Both the position numbers and the translations under genes were made by a program. Source: a virus. From it: a stretch of DNA of 29,113 bases. Location of the stretch: positions 1-29,113 of the IMG/VR virus record IMGVR_UViG_3300034066_002888; one strand, written 5' to 3'. The notes under the pieces were generated by a model, which searched no databases, was not told the DNA's origin, and saw nothing but the letters and a program-made list of their open reading frames with translations. Shown one piece after another: positions 21,679 to 28,634 of this stretch (the stretch's first letter is position 1; every line of letters begins with the position of its first letter).

Positions 21679-21954
21679 CTAATTGATCTTTGCAATGAAT
21701 GATGGGTAGCCCATCAGCCACAGCACACTAATCCCATAGAGACCGCTGAGCGTGCGAATTTGTACGCAATCTGGCGGGGCTGTGCCTTTTTCAATGCGGC
21801 AATAAGAGCTTTGACTGATATGAAGTTCTTTTGCTACGTCATGTTGCGTGAGTCCAGCATTAAGCCGAGCCTCCTTAATGCGACTTGCAATAAGAATACG
21901 AGCTTCTTGGTGGGGAAGTTTAAGAGCATCCGTCGTGCTACGTGCCAAAAACAT
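21679..21954 (-). CDS. XRE-family transcriptional regulator
   Basis: A 91-residue protein from ATG 21954. The HTH_3 domain spans about residues 23-88: RIKEARLNAGLTQHDVAKEL is helix 1 and 2, HISQSSYCRIEKGTAPPD the recognition helix and following turn, then LSGLYGISVLWLMGY. It binds DNA as a dimer and represses or activates. It is divergent from the protease/scaffold gene across a 62-base gap, so it may control its own gene and the capsid operon. There is no toxin partner next to it and no cI-type peptidase domain. Confidence 0.85.
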   Translation of the reverse strand: MFLARSTTDALKLPHQEARILIASRIKEARLNAGLTQHDVAKELHISQSSYCRIEKGTAPPDCVQIRTLSGLYGISVLWLMGYPSFIAKIN

Positions 21955-22016
21955 CACGATGATTTATTCCGTTTTGCATAAGCCTATAAAGTATAACATT
22001 CGCTTCTTGATAAAGT
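21955..22016. promoter_or_regulatory. Divergent promoter/operator region
   Basis: Sixty-two bases lie between the XRE gene and the capsid operon. TATAAAGTATAAC (21985-21997) contains -10-like hexamers for plus-strand transcription. ATAAAGTAT occurs twice, at 21986-21994 and 22010-22018, 24 bases apart; the second copy overlaps the start codon of the protease gene. The direct repeat is a candidate site for the XRE regulator. Confidence 0.45.
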
Positions 22017-23216
22017 ATGAATATGAGCACCATTTCTTGCCGATACGATTTCTCTCCTATTGAGAAATACGAACTCACGCCAGAAGGTTATCTTCGAGCG
22101 TGGGCTTCAATCGCACGCACTGGCATCCAACACTACACAGATAGTGATGGCTCCATTCGTCGCGAATATCGTCCTGAAACAGAAGTGGCGTCTCCCGATA
22201 GTCTTGCTTCATTCGCGGGCAAGGCAATCACTTCTGAGCATCCGCCTGTACTGCTCGATTCTGAGAATACTAAGGACTACCAAGTAGGTTTTAGTGGTAC
22301 TGAAGTGGTGTACGACAATGGTTTTGTCAAGGCGGTGATGACAATCACTGACGAAGACACCATCAAGCGCATCATGAAAGGAGATGCTCGTGAGGTAAGC
22401 GCGGGCTATAGGGTGAATTATGATCCCACGCCTGGCGTTACAGAAAACGGTGAACATTACGATGGCATCCAAAAGGAAATCATCGGCAATCACATCGCTG
22501 TTGTTCGTCGGGGCCGCGCTGGCCCGCAAGTGAAGCTTCATCTTGATAGGCAAGATGCTGCTGACCCATCTTTGATCTCTAATGGAGGAGACCATCTCAT
22601 GACGGCAAAAGTCGTTTTTGATGGCGCCGAGTTCGAGGTGACTGAGAGCGTTGCTCTTGCAATCACCAAAGAACGCGAAGACGCCAAAATGTCCTACGAG
22701 GACATGAAACAAAAGTACGATGAAATGATGTCCAAAGCTTCCAAAATGAAGGAAGAGATGGACGCCATGGAAAAGGAAATGCAAGGCAAGTGCGATTCCG
22801 CTGAGGGTCGTGCTGACGCCCTGGCTGAGCAGGTGGAAGAGCTGAAAGGCGAACTTGCTGCTGCTCAAGAAATCAACCTTGATTCCATGGTTGAAGAGCG
22901 CGTGGCTCTCATTGAGAAAGCCAAGCCTGTCCTGGATTCTGCTTATGAATTTGCTGGCAAAACTGCCCGCGAAGTGATGGTTGATTCCATCAAAGCAGTG
23001 CGTGGTGACGAGCTTGATCTTTCTGAGAAGAGCGATGACTACGTGCAGGCAATGTTCGACACTCTTTCCGAAGGTCGTTCTGACTCTGCCACCACTGACG
23101 AGCTGCGTAAAGCCGTAGCTTCCATTGCTTCTCCTGTTTCTGCACCCTCTGCCTATATGGACATGCTGCAGAATGCCTGGAAGAAGCCCCTTTCCATCTC
23201 CAAGGAGGCTAAGTAA
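22017..23216 (+). CDS. Prohead protease/scaffold fusion (DUF2213 type)
   Basis: A 399-residue protein that cleaves head proteins and helps shape the prohead. Residues 1-180 match DUF2213: YLRAWASIARTGIQHY, ITSEHPPVLL, VKAVMTITDEDTIK, AREVSAGYRVNYD and IIGNHIAVVRRGRAGP; the Ser of SAGY and the His of GNHIAVV are the likely catalytic pair. From about 195 the protein is scaffold-like: a Lys/Glu/Met-rich coiled coil (about 225-285) and a C-terminal helical end. It starts at ATG 22017 or at ATG 22023. A strong internal start at 22599 could make the scaffold part alone. Confidence 0.82.
   Translation: MNMSTISCRYDFSPIEKYELTPEGYLRAWASIARTGIQHYTDSDGSIRREYRPETEVASPDSLASFAGKAITSEHPPVLLDSENTKDYQVGFSGTEVVYDNGFVKAVMTITDEDTIKRIMKGDAREVSAGYRVNYDPTPGVTENGEHYDGIQKEIIGNHIAVVRRGRAGPQVKLHLDRQDAADPSLISNGGDHLMTAKVVFDGAEFEVTESVALAITKEREDAKMSYEDMKQKYDEMMSKASKMKEEMDAMEKEMQGKCDSAEGRADALAEQVEELKGELAAAQEINLDSMVEERVALIEKAKPVLDSAYEFAGKTAREVMVDSIKAVRGDELDLSEKSDDYVQAMFDTLSEGRSDSATTDELRKAVASIASPVSAPSAYMDMLQNAWKKPLSISKEAK
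22584..22601 (+). promoter_or_regulatory. Internal ribosome binding site and ATG in protease gene
   Basis: GGAGGAG (22584-22590) lies 8 bases before ATG 22599, in frame with the protease gene. It would give a 205-residue scaffold protein ending at 23216, as phage lambda makes Nu3 inside gene C. Most genes here lack such a strong signal, including the protease gene itself. Confidence 0.6.
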
Positions 23217-23218
23217 TC

Positions 23219-23779
23219 ATGGCCGTAACTTTCTCTGCTTCGGGCACTGCCTCCGCTGGTGGCGTGCAACAGAGCTACGCTCTGGAGCATGACGCACTGC
23301 TGGAAGGTCAACTGTCTGACATTCGCGACAACACCATCGGCACCTACATCAACGAAACTGGCGCTGTGCTGCCTTTCGGTAATGTGGTTGTCTACAACAC
23401 CGCTGGTACTGCTGCAAACTCTGCTGCTACCATTTCTGGCGCATCTGACACCGTTCAGGGTGTGAACGTTCTCACCTATGTTGACGAAACCGCTCTGGAT
23501 TCCAACAACCGTCCTGGTGTGAAGAATCAGCAAGTGCTAAACGTGGCTAACGAAGGTGCAGTGGCTGTCTATGTGACCGGCGCTGTTTCGCCCACTGCGC
23601 CTGTGCGCGTGCTGTATTCCGCTAGCGGCACTGGCAAGGCTGGTCAGTTCTCGCATGCTTTTGCTTCTGGTAAAACTGTTCGCCTCGCTGGCGCACGTTT
23701 CCTGAGCACCACCACTTCCAGCGGCATTGCAATTCTGGAGCTGAATGGCCCCAGCTTTACTCTTTCCGCTGATTCTTGA
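23219..23779 (+). CDS. Head decoration protein-like
   Basis: A 186-residue protein from ATG 23219, with AAGGAGG about 10 bases upstream inside the end of the scaffold gene. It is rich in Ala, Gly, Ser, Thr and Val with beta-strand periodicity (GNVVVYNTAG, AVAVYVTGAV, GIAILELNG), which fits capsid cement or decoration proteins of the DUF2190 or Gp24 kind placed between scaffold and major capsid. Codon choice is strongly biased to C-ending and CTG/CGT codons as in the capsid gene, suggesting high expression. Family assignment is by position and composition. Confidence 0.65.
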   Translation: MAVTFSASGTASAGGVQQSYALEHDALLEGQLSDIRDNTIGTYINETGAVLPFGNVVVYNTAGTAANSAATISGASDTVQGVNVLTYVDETALDSNNRPGVKNQQVLNVANEGAVAVYVTGAVSPTAPVRVLYSASGTGKAGQFSHAFASGKTVRLAGARFLSTTTSSGIAILELNGPSFTLSADS

Positions 23780-23794
23780 TAGGAGGCCCTAACA

Positions 23795-24703
23795 ATGTCT
23801 GAATTCCGTATGGATGACGCGGGTCTGTTCCTTGAGCGTCAGCTTGAGTACATCCGCCCCCAAGTGTTTGAAGTGCAGTATGCGGATATTAAGTATCCGA
23901 CCATTCTGCCTGTCACTAGTGAAGCTGGCCCTGGCGCTCAGACCTTCACCTATCGCATCATGGACTCCACTGGTGAGTTCAAGCTGATCGCTGATGCTGC
24001 TGACGATCTGCCCCGTGCTGACATCAGCCAAGTTGAGAAGAGCATCAACATCCGCTCCTTCGGTGGTTCCTTCGGTTACACCGTGCAGGAACTGCGTGCC
24101 GCTCAGATGGCCAATATCGCCCTGGAGCAGCGTCGTGCTGCTGCTGTGCGTCGCGCCTATGAGGAGAAAGTGGAAGAAGTGGCTCTGTTCGGCGAGAGCA
24201 CTGTTGGTCTGTCTGGTTTCTTCAACAACTCCACTGTGGATGTTGTTGCTGCTGATAAATGGTTCACCGATAGCGGCACCACTGCTCAGGAAATGCTTGA
24301 GCTGCTGAACTATGGCGTGAGCGCCATTATCAACGCCTCCAAGATGAAGGAGCAGCCCGACACCATCCTCATGGCTTATGAGGACTACAACAAGGTGAGC
24401 ACCACTCGCAACTCCGACAGCTCGGACGTGACTGTGCTGGAATACTTCCTGCGCACCAATCCCTACATCCGTAACGTTGAGCCCATCAACCAACTGGATG
24501 CTGGTAACAGCGTGCTGAATACCAACCGCATGGTTGTGTACAAGCGTGATCCCGAGAAGGTGCAACTGCACATTCCTCAGCCCCTGGAACTCTTCCCGCC
24601 CCAACAGCGTGGTCTTGAGTTCATTGTTCCCGCTCATGCTCGCGTGGGTGGCGTGGCTCTGTACTATCCCAAGAGCGTTATCTACGTTCAAGCTTCGGCC
24701 TGA
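23795..24703 (+). CDS. Major capsid protein (DUF2184-like)
   Basis: A 302-residue protein from ATG 23795, with AGGAGG 8 bases upstream, the best Shine-Dalgarno site of the window. LEYIRPQVFEVQYADIKYP at the N-terminus, SFGYTVQELRAAQMANI in the middle and PLELFPPQQRGLEFIVPAHA near the end resemble DUF2184 major capsid proteins, a branch of the HK97 fold. The strong codon bias and position after scaffold and decoration genes support the main shell protein. A long antisense frame under it is a codon-bias artefact. Confidence 0.85.
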   Translation: MSEFRMDDAGLFLERQLEYIRPQVFEVQYADIKYPTILPVTSEAGPGAQTFTYRIMDSTGEFKLIADAADDLPRADISQVEKSINIRSFGGSFGYTVQELRAAQMANIALEQRRAAAVRRAYEEKVEEVALFGESTVGLSGFFNNSTVDVVAADKWFTDSGTTAQEMLELLNYGVSAIINASKMKEQPDTILMAYEDYNKVSTTRNSDSSDVTVLEYFLRTNPYIRNVEPINQLDAGNSVLNTNRMVVYKRDPEKVQLHIPQPLELFPPQQRGLEFIVPAHARVGGVALYYPKSVIYVQASA

Positions 24704-24758
24704 GGATAGTTAGTCAAGCGAGGGACGTTAAGCTATGGACAATTGTTTCTTTTGAACA

Positions 24759-25145
24759 ATGCTCATTGCTTATCGTCCCGAACTTGAGAACCCGCCCCGT
24801 GAAGGCGGGTTTGGCATTATTACGCAAACTGGCATGATTCAACTCACGCCTGGTCTTAATCAAGATATTCCAGAGCATCAATGGAAGGTGGCTCGTGAGA
24901 ATAGGGCGGTTAAACGCCTTATGAACATTGGAGCCATCGAGGAAGTGCGTGAGCAAATCATGGTGGAAGATATTCCACAAGATGTGCAAACGCTTTCTCA
25001 AATGCCAATGGTGGAAGCCATCCGCATGATCGAACTCATTCATGATCCCGATCAGTTGAATGGATGGAAGAAGATTGAAGGCCGTGTAAGGGTGCGTAAT
25101 GCCATTAATAAGCGCATTGAAAACATTCGTATTGGGAAAGCCTGA
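24759..25145 (+). CDS. Hypothetical protein in connector module, 128 aa
   Basis: From ATG 24759. The N-terminal 30 residues are Pro/Gly-rich (PELENPPREGGFG), the rest mostly helical (AVKRLMNIGAIEEVREQ, MVEAIRMIELIHDPDQLNGW). No family is named with confidence. It lies between the capsid gene and the DUF4054 connector gene. Two structures mark its start: ATTGTT/AACAAT (24742-24760) covering the ATG and an 8-bp hairpin at 24789-24811. These could lower expression relative to the capsid gene. Confidence 0.6.
   Translation: MLIAYRPELENPPREGGFGIITQTGMIQLTPGLNQDIPEHQWKVARENRAVKRLMNIGAIEEVREQIMVEDIPQDVQTLSQMPMVEAIRMIELIHDPDQLNGWKKIEGRVRVRNAINKRIENIRIGKA
24789..24811. repeat. 8-bp hairpin just inside a coding start
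   Basis: AACCCGCC (24789-24796), loop CCGTGAA, GGCGGGTT (24804-24811). It looks like the stem of an intrinsic terminator, but TGGCATT follows, not a T-run. It starts 30 bases into the gene at 24759 and may damp translation or transcription after the capsid gene. Confidence 0.55.
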
Positions 25146-25147
25146 TT

Positions 25148-25459
25148 ATGGCCGTCACTTATGCGAGTTTTCTTGAGCGGTTTCCTGAATTTACTCCCCA
25201 TCCATCGGGGATTGTAAATGGTGCCATCTCTGAAGCCACTTACGATGCTTCTGCAGATGTATTTGGGGAACAAACTGATAGGGCCGTGAAATTCCTCGCT
25301 GCTCATATTATTGCCATTCAGCTTGCGCAGATGGGCATTCAAATTGGTGCTACTGACGGCAAGGTGTATGGCGAGGGGCTAGATGCCACTCAATACGGTC
25401 AAGAGTTCAAGCGCATGCTGAATCTTCTTCCTTCTTCTTCTGTTGGTTTCGTTGTATGA
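25148..25459 (+). CDS. Head-tail connector protein, DUF4054-like
   Basis: A 103-residue protein from ATG 25148. The start TYASFLERFPEFTP, the central AHIIAIQLAQMG and the end LDATQYGQEFKRMLNLL followed by GFVV match the DUF4054 adaptor family, which forms the ring docked below the portal. It follows the previous gene by 2 bases and overlaps the next by 4, a tight operon. Confidence 0.75.
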   Translation: MAVTYASFLERFPEFTPHPSGIVNGAISEATYDASADVFGEQTDRAVKFLAAHIIAIQLAQMGIQIGATDGKVYGEGLDATQYGQEFKRMLNLLPSSSVGFVV

Positions 25460-25845
25460 GCAATTTCCTGGAGCCACTTGCCAATTCCGCGCTGGTATGG
25501 CCAGTGGCTTCGGCCTATGCGCTTGATAGCGAAACTGGAAATTACGTGGCTGTCGCAACGGGCATTACTTACTATGCATCGTTAAGACAAAAACGCAATC
25601 CTCAGTACGATTATTTGCTTGGTGCAGACCAGACTGCCGTCTATATGGAAGGTCGTCTTACTTTTCCGCTTACGCTATCTGGCGTGACGCCTGGAGATTC
25701 TGCTCAAGCAATTATCAATGGGAGAGAAGGGCGCTTTGAACTATTGCCAAACGAGGAGATTGCTATTCATTATTGGCAGTTCCTCGGCACACCAATTAGG
25801 GGAATTTTTAGACTAATTGGCAAAGGAAGCGTTGACAATGCTTAA
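25456..25845 (+). CDS. Putative head closure protein
   Basis: A 129-residue protein from ATG 25456, overlapping the DUF4054 gene by 4 bases. It is strand-rich (YVAVATGITYYASLR, GRLTFPLTLSGV, GRFELLPNE, GIFRLIGKG) with the small beta-barrel look of head closure or stopper proteins, and it stands at the place where such a gene is expected. No sequence family is named; the call is mainly positional. Confidence 0.5.
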   Translation: MSNFLEPLANSALVWPVASAYALDSETGNYVAVATGITYYASLRQKRNPQYDYLLGADQTAVYMEGRLTFPLTLSGVTPGDSAQAIINGREGRFELLPNEEIAIHYWQFLGTPIRGIFRLIGKGSVDNA

Positions 25846-25895
25846 TCGAGCATGGCGCCGCTTAATCATTCTTTCCTTCCATTGAGGATCTTCTC

Positions 25896-26474
25896 ATGCT
25901 TTACCATCCCACTGAGCTGGTGAAGAGCCAAGACGTGATTGTGCGCGTTGGCTCGATCAGCGGCACTGCACGTCCTGTGATCACCCAGAGCGGCGCTACT
26001 TTCACTGTGAGCGGCGCTCCCACCCTTTATACCCTTCAAGCTGCTACCACCGCTTCTGTTGCCTTTAACGATGGCAACCAAGAATTCTATCTGCTGGGCG
26101 GCGGCGGCTTTGCTGATAGCGTGATTGTTACTAGCCAAGCCACTGCTTCCATCACTTCCTACTTCCAAAAGGACGTTGATGGCACCACTTTCCTTCCGAA
26201 TAGCTTTGACGAAGCCTTCCAAGTGATCAGCTCTGCTCGTTACGACAAGAATGCTGAAGTGTACGTGGAAGTCAACAAGCAACTTGGCGCTTCTGGTACC
26301 ACTTACTACTATGATCGCGTGGCTTATGTGGGTCGTGTGATGAACTATAACGAGAGCTATCCTGCCGATAACCTCGTGGAATGCACCTTCGATCTGATTA
26401 GCCGTGGTCGCATTGGCATTCACCAGAATGCTGAGAACACTGGCTCGCTCATCCCTTCGGCTCCCAATAGCTAA
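25896..26474 (+). CDS. Probable major tail tube protein
   Basis: A 192-residue protein from ATG 25896 with GAGGA 7-11 bases upstream. It is rich in Ser, Thr, Gly and Ala with long beta strands, and has the same C-ending, CTG/CGT-biased codon use as the capsid gene, which marks it as a highly made structural protein. YDRVAYVGRVMNYNESYP near the C-terminus is distinctive. A strong terminator follows directly, as expected for an abundant product. A decoration or other tail protein is the alternative. Confidence 0.6.
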   Translation: MLYHPTELVKSQDVIVRVGSISGTARPVITQSGATFTVSGAPTLYTLQAATTASVAFNDGNQEFYLLGGGGFADSVIVTSQATASITSYFQKDVDGTTFLPNSFDEAFQVISSARYDKNAEVYVEVNKQLGASGTTYYYDRVAYVGRVMNYNESYPADNLVECTFDLISRGRIGIHQNAENTGSLIPSAPNS

Positions 26475-26498
26475 TTCATCTTTCCATAGTTCTTTGCT

Positions 26499-26527
26499 AG
26501 CCTCTCCTTACGGAGAGGCTTTTTATT
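26499..26527 (+). terminator. Intrinsic terminator after tail tube gene
   Basis: AGCCTCTCC (26499-26507), loop TTAC, GGAGAGGCT (26512-26520), then TTTTATT. A perfect 9-bp stem with T-run, 25 bases after the stop. The next gene begins at GTG 26528, right at the end of the T-run. Confidence 0.85.
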
Positions 26528-26938
26528 GTGAACATTACACAGCTTCGGGAAGTTGTTACTGAACTGCTATCTGCATCGCCCAATTTAATTGGCACTTATA
26601 CGCTGCCAAACAATTCAACTATTCCTGCCGTGTATGTAGTAGGAAGGCAAAGCGTGCCCAATGAATGGAAGGTGAAAGGGCTCGAAGTGACAATGCGAGA
26701 GTTTCCTCAGTTGAATCCCCGCTCTCCATTGGGAGGTGCTGTGAAGGTGAACCAGATATGGGAAGTAGTGCTCACGCAGTTCACGCCTAATAGCGGCACG
26801 CTTGCCAGTGCAATGGACAGGATGGTTAGACGTTTTCCTGATGCCACGCCACGATATTTTCCCGGAGACGATATTGCCTATGAGCGCTGTCGCTTCATGG
26901 TGCCCGATATGATTCTGCGCAATCTGATAGCACCATGA
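26528..26938 (+). CDS. Tail completion/terminator-like protein
   Basis: A 136-residue protein from GTG 26528. It starts with a helix (QLREVVTELLSA) then a strand (TIPAVYVVG), then LNPRSPLGGAVKVNQIWEVVLTQF and a second helix (ASAMDRMVRRFP), the alpha-beta order of tail terminator proteins that cap the tail tube. Its place before a gp10-like gene fits the neck module. The start lies at the end of a terminator hairpin, so expression depends on read-through. Family is inferred. Confidence 0.5.
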   Translation: MNITQLREVVTELLSASPNLIGTYTLPNNSTIPAVYVVGRQSVPNEWKVKGLEVTMREFPQLNPRSPLGGAVKVNQIWEVVLTQFTPNSGTLASAMDRMVRRFPDATPRYFPGDDIAYERCRFMVPDMILRNLIAP

Positions 26939-27402
26939 GCGGAATTATTGTCGGTGGTTCATTTAGCAATCCCAGTAATCTGGCGGCAAAACTTGCTAAA
27001 GCTTTTGAAGAATGGACAAGAGAAGATATTCAGAAAGATTATTGGGACGAGCAATTTAGAGACATGGGCCGATGGGAATATGGAAGGGAAACGCGCAGAA
27101 AAAATGGCGATTTAATTGGCGAAGGTCGTCGCGATATTTACGACCTTGGTGCTCTGTACGAAAGCGGGCTAGAGAGTTTCAATGTGAGCCTAGGCAGTTC
27201 TGCGATTGTCGCATCGTGGACATGGGACGCAACCAACCCCAAGAATGGCTATCACTATGCAGTGGATGTGCATGAAGGACTGGGAACAAGCGCTGGTTAT
27301 CCTCGACAATGGACAGACGAGCTTGCTTCGCCTGCATTGTTTGAAGGAAGCGATGTACAGTTAGCATTGAAACGCCGAATTAAATTTGCGTTTAGTGCAT
27401 GA
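26935..27402 (+). CDS. HK97 gp10-like neck/tail protein
   Basis: A 155-residue protein from ATG 26935, overlapping the previous gene by 4 bases. It begins with a helix-rich part (LAAKLAKAFEEWTRED) and ends with a strand segment holding YHYAVDVHEGLGTSAGYPR then LKRRIKFAF, the 'Y-A-x-x-x-H-E-G' type element of HK97 gp10-like proteins. These join head and tail. The ordering in a coupled cluster supports the call. Confidence 0.6.
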   Translation: MSGIIVGGSFSNPSNLAAKLAKAFEEWTREDIQKDYWDEQFRDMGRWEYGRETRRKNGDLIGEGRRDIYDLGALYESGLESFNVSLGSSAIVASWTWDATNPKNGYHYAVDVHEGLGTSAGYPRQWTDELASPALFEGSDVQLALKRRIKFAFSA

Positions 27403-27656
27403 ATATTGACTATCTATGGAGCGAAGACCGCTCTGTTCATGCCATTAATAATCAACTTGACGGAGCGTCCATGGAGGTGGGCATCCTCTGTCTTATTTCT
27501 TGTCGAGACGAGACCATTAGAATAAGCAACGAAAATCATTCATTGCTTGTTGAAGTGCCTAAAGAATTTCGCTCTAGTAGCGAAAGGGTGAAGGTGTTCA
27601 ACGCATTGTTAAACGTTCTTGATCATGAGCAAATACAGCTTCCTTCTGCAGACTAA
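27399..27656 (+). CDS. Hypothetical protein, 85 aa
   Basis: From ATG 27399, overlapping the previous gene by 4 bases. Alternating strands (EVGILCLISCRDETIRI, HSLLVEVPKEF) and a closing helix. No family is recognised. It overlaps the start of the tail chaperone gene by 32 bases, so it belongs to the same translation-coupled cluster. Confidence 0.6.
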   Translation: MNIDYLWSEDRSVHAINNQLDGASMEVGILCLISCRDETIRISNENHSLLVEVPKEFRSSSERVKVFNALLNVLDHEQIQLPSAD

Positions 27657-28161
27657 AGCCGAAGATTATTTTGAGCTTCTTCCTGAAATTCGCATGAAGA
27701 AATATGGTGGCTGGCTTGTTGCTGAAGCAATTGAACAGGAAGAAATTAGTAAGCTGCAAAGCCAGGCTACTATTAGGGCTGTGCAACTGGCTAAGCGCAT
27801 TGCCACTGCAAAGGACATTCCTCTTGACGAAGCTTTTGGCTTGCTTCAAGGCGGCGGAGGCTCCATTACTGAAGCCGAGCTTCTTTCGGAGTACACCGAG
27901 GAAACGCTGAGCATGATCACCAGTGGCTCTTCAGTGGAGAGCACCAACGCCCGCATGGTTACTGCCTTTATTCGCTCTCGCGGTCAAGGTTTGATTGATG
28001 GCGAATGGCAAGACCTCGCTGACTGGGAATTGGACGATACTAAAAATCTTCCTCGCAAAGCCATTGCAAAAGTGGTTGAGTTTATTGCTGAAGAGCAAAA
28101 CGCCGAGACGCAGGAGGCAATGGCAGCAAAAAAAGCGACGAAGAGGAATGGTCCTCAGTAG
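27625..28161 (+). CDS. Tail assembly chaperone, short form (G-like)
   Basis: A 178-residue protein from ATG 27625; the in-frame TTG at 27619 is less likely. It is mostly helical (VAEAIEQEEISKLQS, TIRAVQLAKRIATAKDI, KAIAKVVEFIAEEQ) and stands directly before the tape measure gene, the position of phage lambda gene G. Near the end, codons GCA AAA AAA give the heptamer A-AAA-AAA at 28128-28134, where ribosomes can slip to produce the longer GT-like form. The short form ends at TAG 28159. Confidence 0.8.
   Translation: MSKYSFLLQTKAEDYFELLPEIRMKKYGGWLVAEAIEQEEISKLQSQATIRAVQLAKRIATAKDIPLDEAFGLLQGGGGSITEAELLSEYTEETLSMITSGSSVESTNARMVTAFIRSRGQGLIDGEWQDLADWELDDTKNLPRKAIAKVVEFIAEEQNAETQEAMAAKKATKRNGPQ
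28112..28156 (+). promoter_or_regulatory. Programmed -1 frameshift signal of tail chaperones
   Basis: AGGAGG (28112-28117) lies 10 bases before the heptamer A-AAA-AAA (28128-28134), in phase with the short-form frame. After an 8-base spacer, GAGGA (28143-28147) pairs with TCCTC (28152-28156) around ATGG. Spacing and parts match known -1 sites. Confidence 0.85.
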
Positions 28162-28601
28162 CAGAAATGCTGGAAGCGCGAGCGCGTAACCAGCTTAAAA
28201 ATTTAACTGATTGGAACGAAATCTATTTTCGGCTTTCGGCATCAGATTTTAATGACAGGCGATGGCATGCAGATCAATTTGGCTTGCAGCCATTGTCTGA
28301 TATTAAGCGTGCATTGAAATATCTTGATAAGCATGACGTGGCAAAATACAATGTGCAGAGCGTTGCCATCGCCAAGCTTGGCACGATGGCGGCTGGCATG
28401 ATGGCGGGACGGAAGTCCAAGGTGAAGCCAGAAGATTTCTTGCCATTTGATACCAAAGCGATCAAAAAAGATACGGGCGTTACAGATGAAAGCTTGATCA
28501 TCTTCCAGCGCCTAATGAAGACGAGGCGAATGGATGGAAGAGTAATTGCGTTGTTGGCTGATGATTTAAAGGCTTTTGCTGGGCGTAATCAGGATCAATG
28601 A
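28134..28601 (+). CDS. Tail assembly chaperone, frameshift extension (T-like)
   Basis: After slippage the -1 frame continues AAA-AGC-GAC (K-S-D-E-E-E-W-S-S-V) into the frame containing MLEARARNQLKNLTDW, adding 155 residues to the first 170 for a 325-residue fusion. The extension is helical and includes PLSDIKRALKYLDKHDV and a C-terminal DGRVIALLADDLKAF. An ATG at 28167 lacks a Shine-Dalgarno sequence, so separate translation is less likely. In long-tailed phages the fused form binds the tape measure protein and recruits tail tube subunits. Confidence 0.8.
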   Translation, partial: SDEEEWSSVAEMLEARARNQLKNLTDWNEIYFRLSASDFNDRRWHADQFGLQPLSDIKRALKYLDKHDVAKYNVQSVAIAKLGTMAAGMMAGRKSKVKPEDFLPFDTKAIKKDTGVTDESLIIFQRLMKTRRMDGRVIALLADDLKAFAGRNQDQ

Positions 28602-28634
28602 TTATAGAATGTAGACAATAACGAGCAGTTGAAG

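Noticed and set aside
22209-22868. 219-residue antisense frame under the protease/scaffold gene
   Set aside because: It lies wholly inside the DUF2213 gene, with a His/Phe/Leu-rich composition produced by the Lys/Glu-rich sense strand.
23789-24691. 300-residue antisense open frame under the major capsid gene
   Set aside because: It mirrors the capsid gene almost end to end. Strong C-ending codon bias on the sense strand removes stops on the other strand. The product is a low-complexity His/Gly/Val mixture without domain features.
25866-26423. 185-residue antisense frame under the tail tube gene
   Set aside because: It has the same codon-bias artefact as under the capsid gene, with no domain and no promoter or ribosome site.
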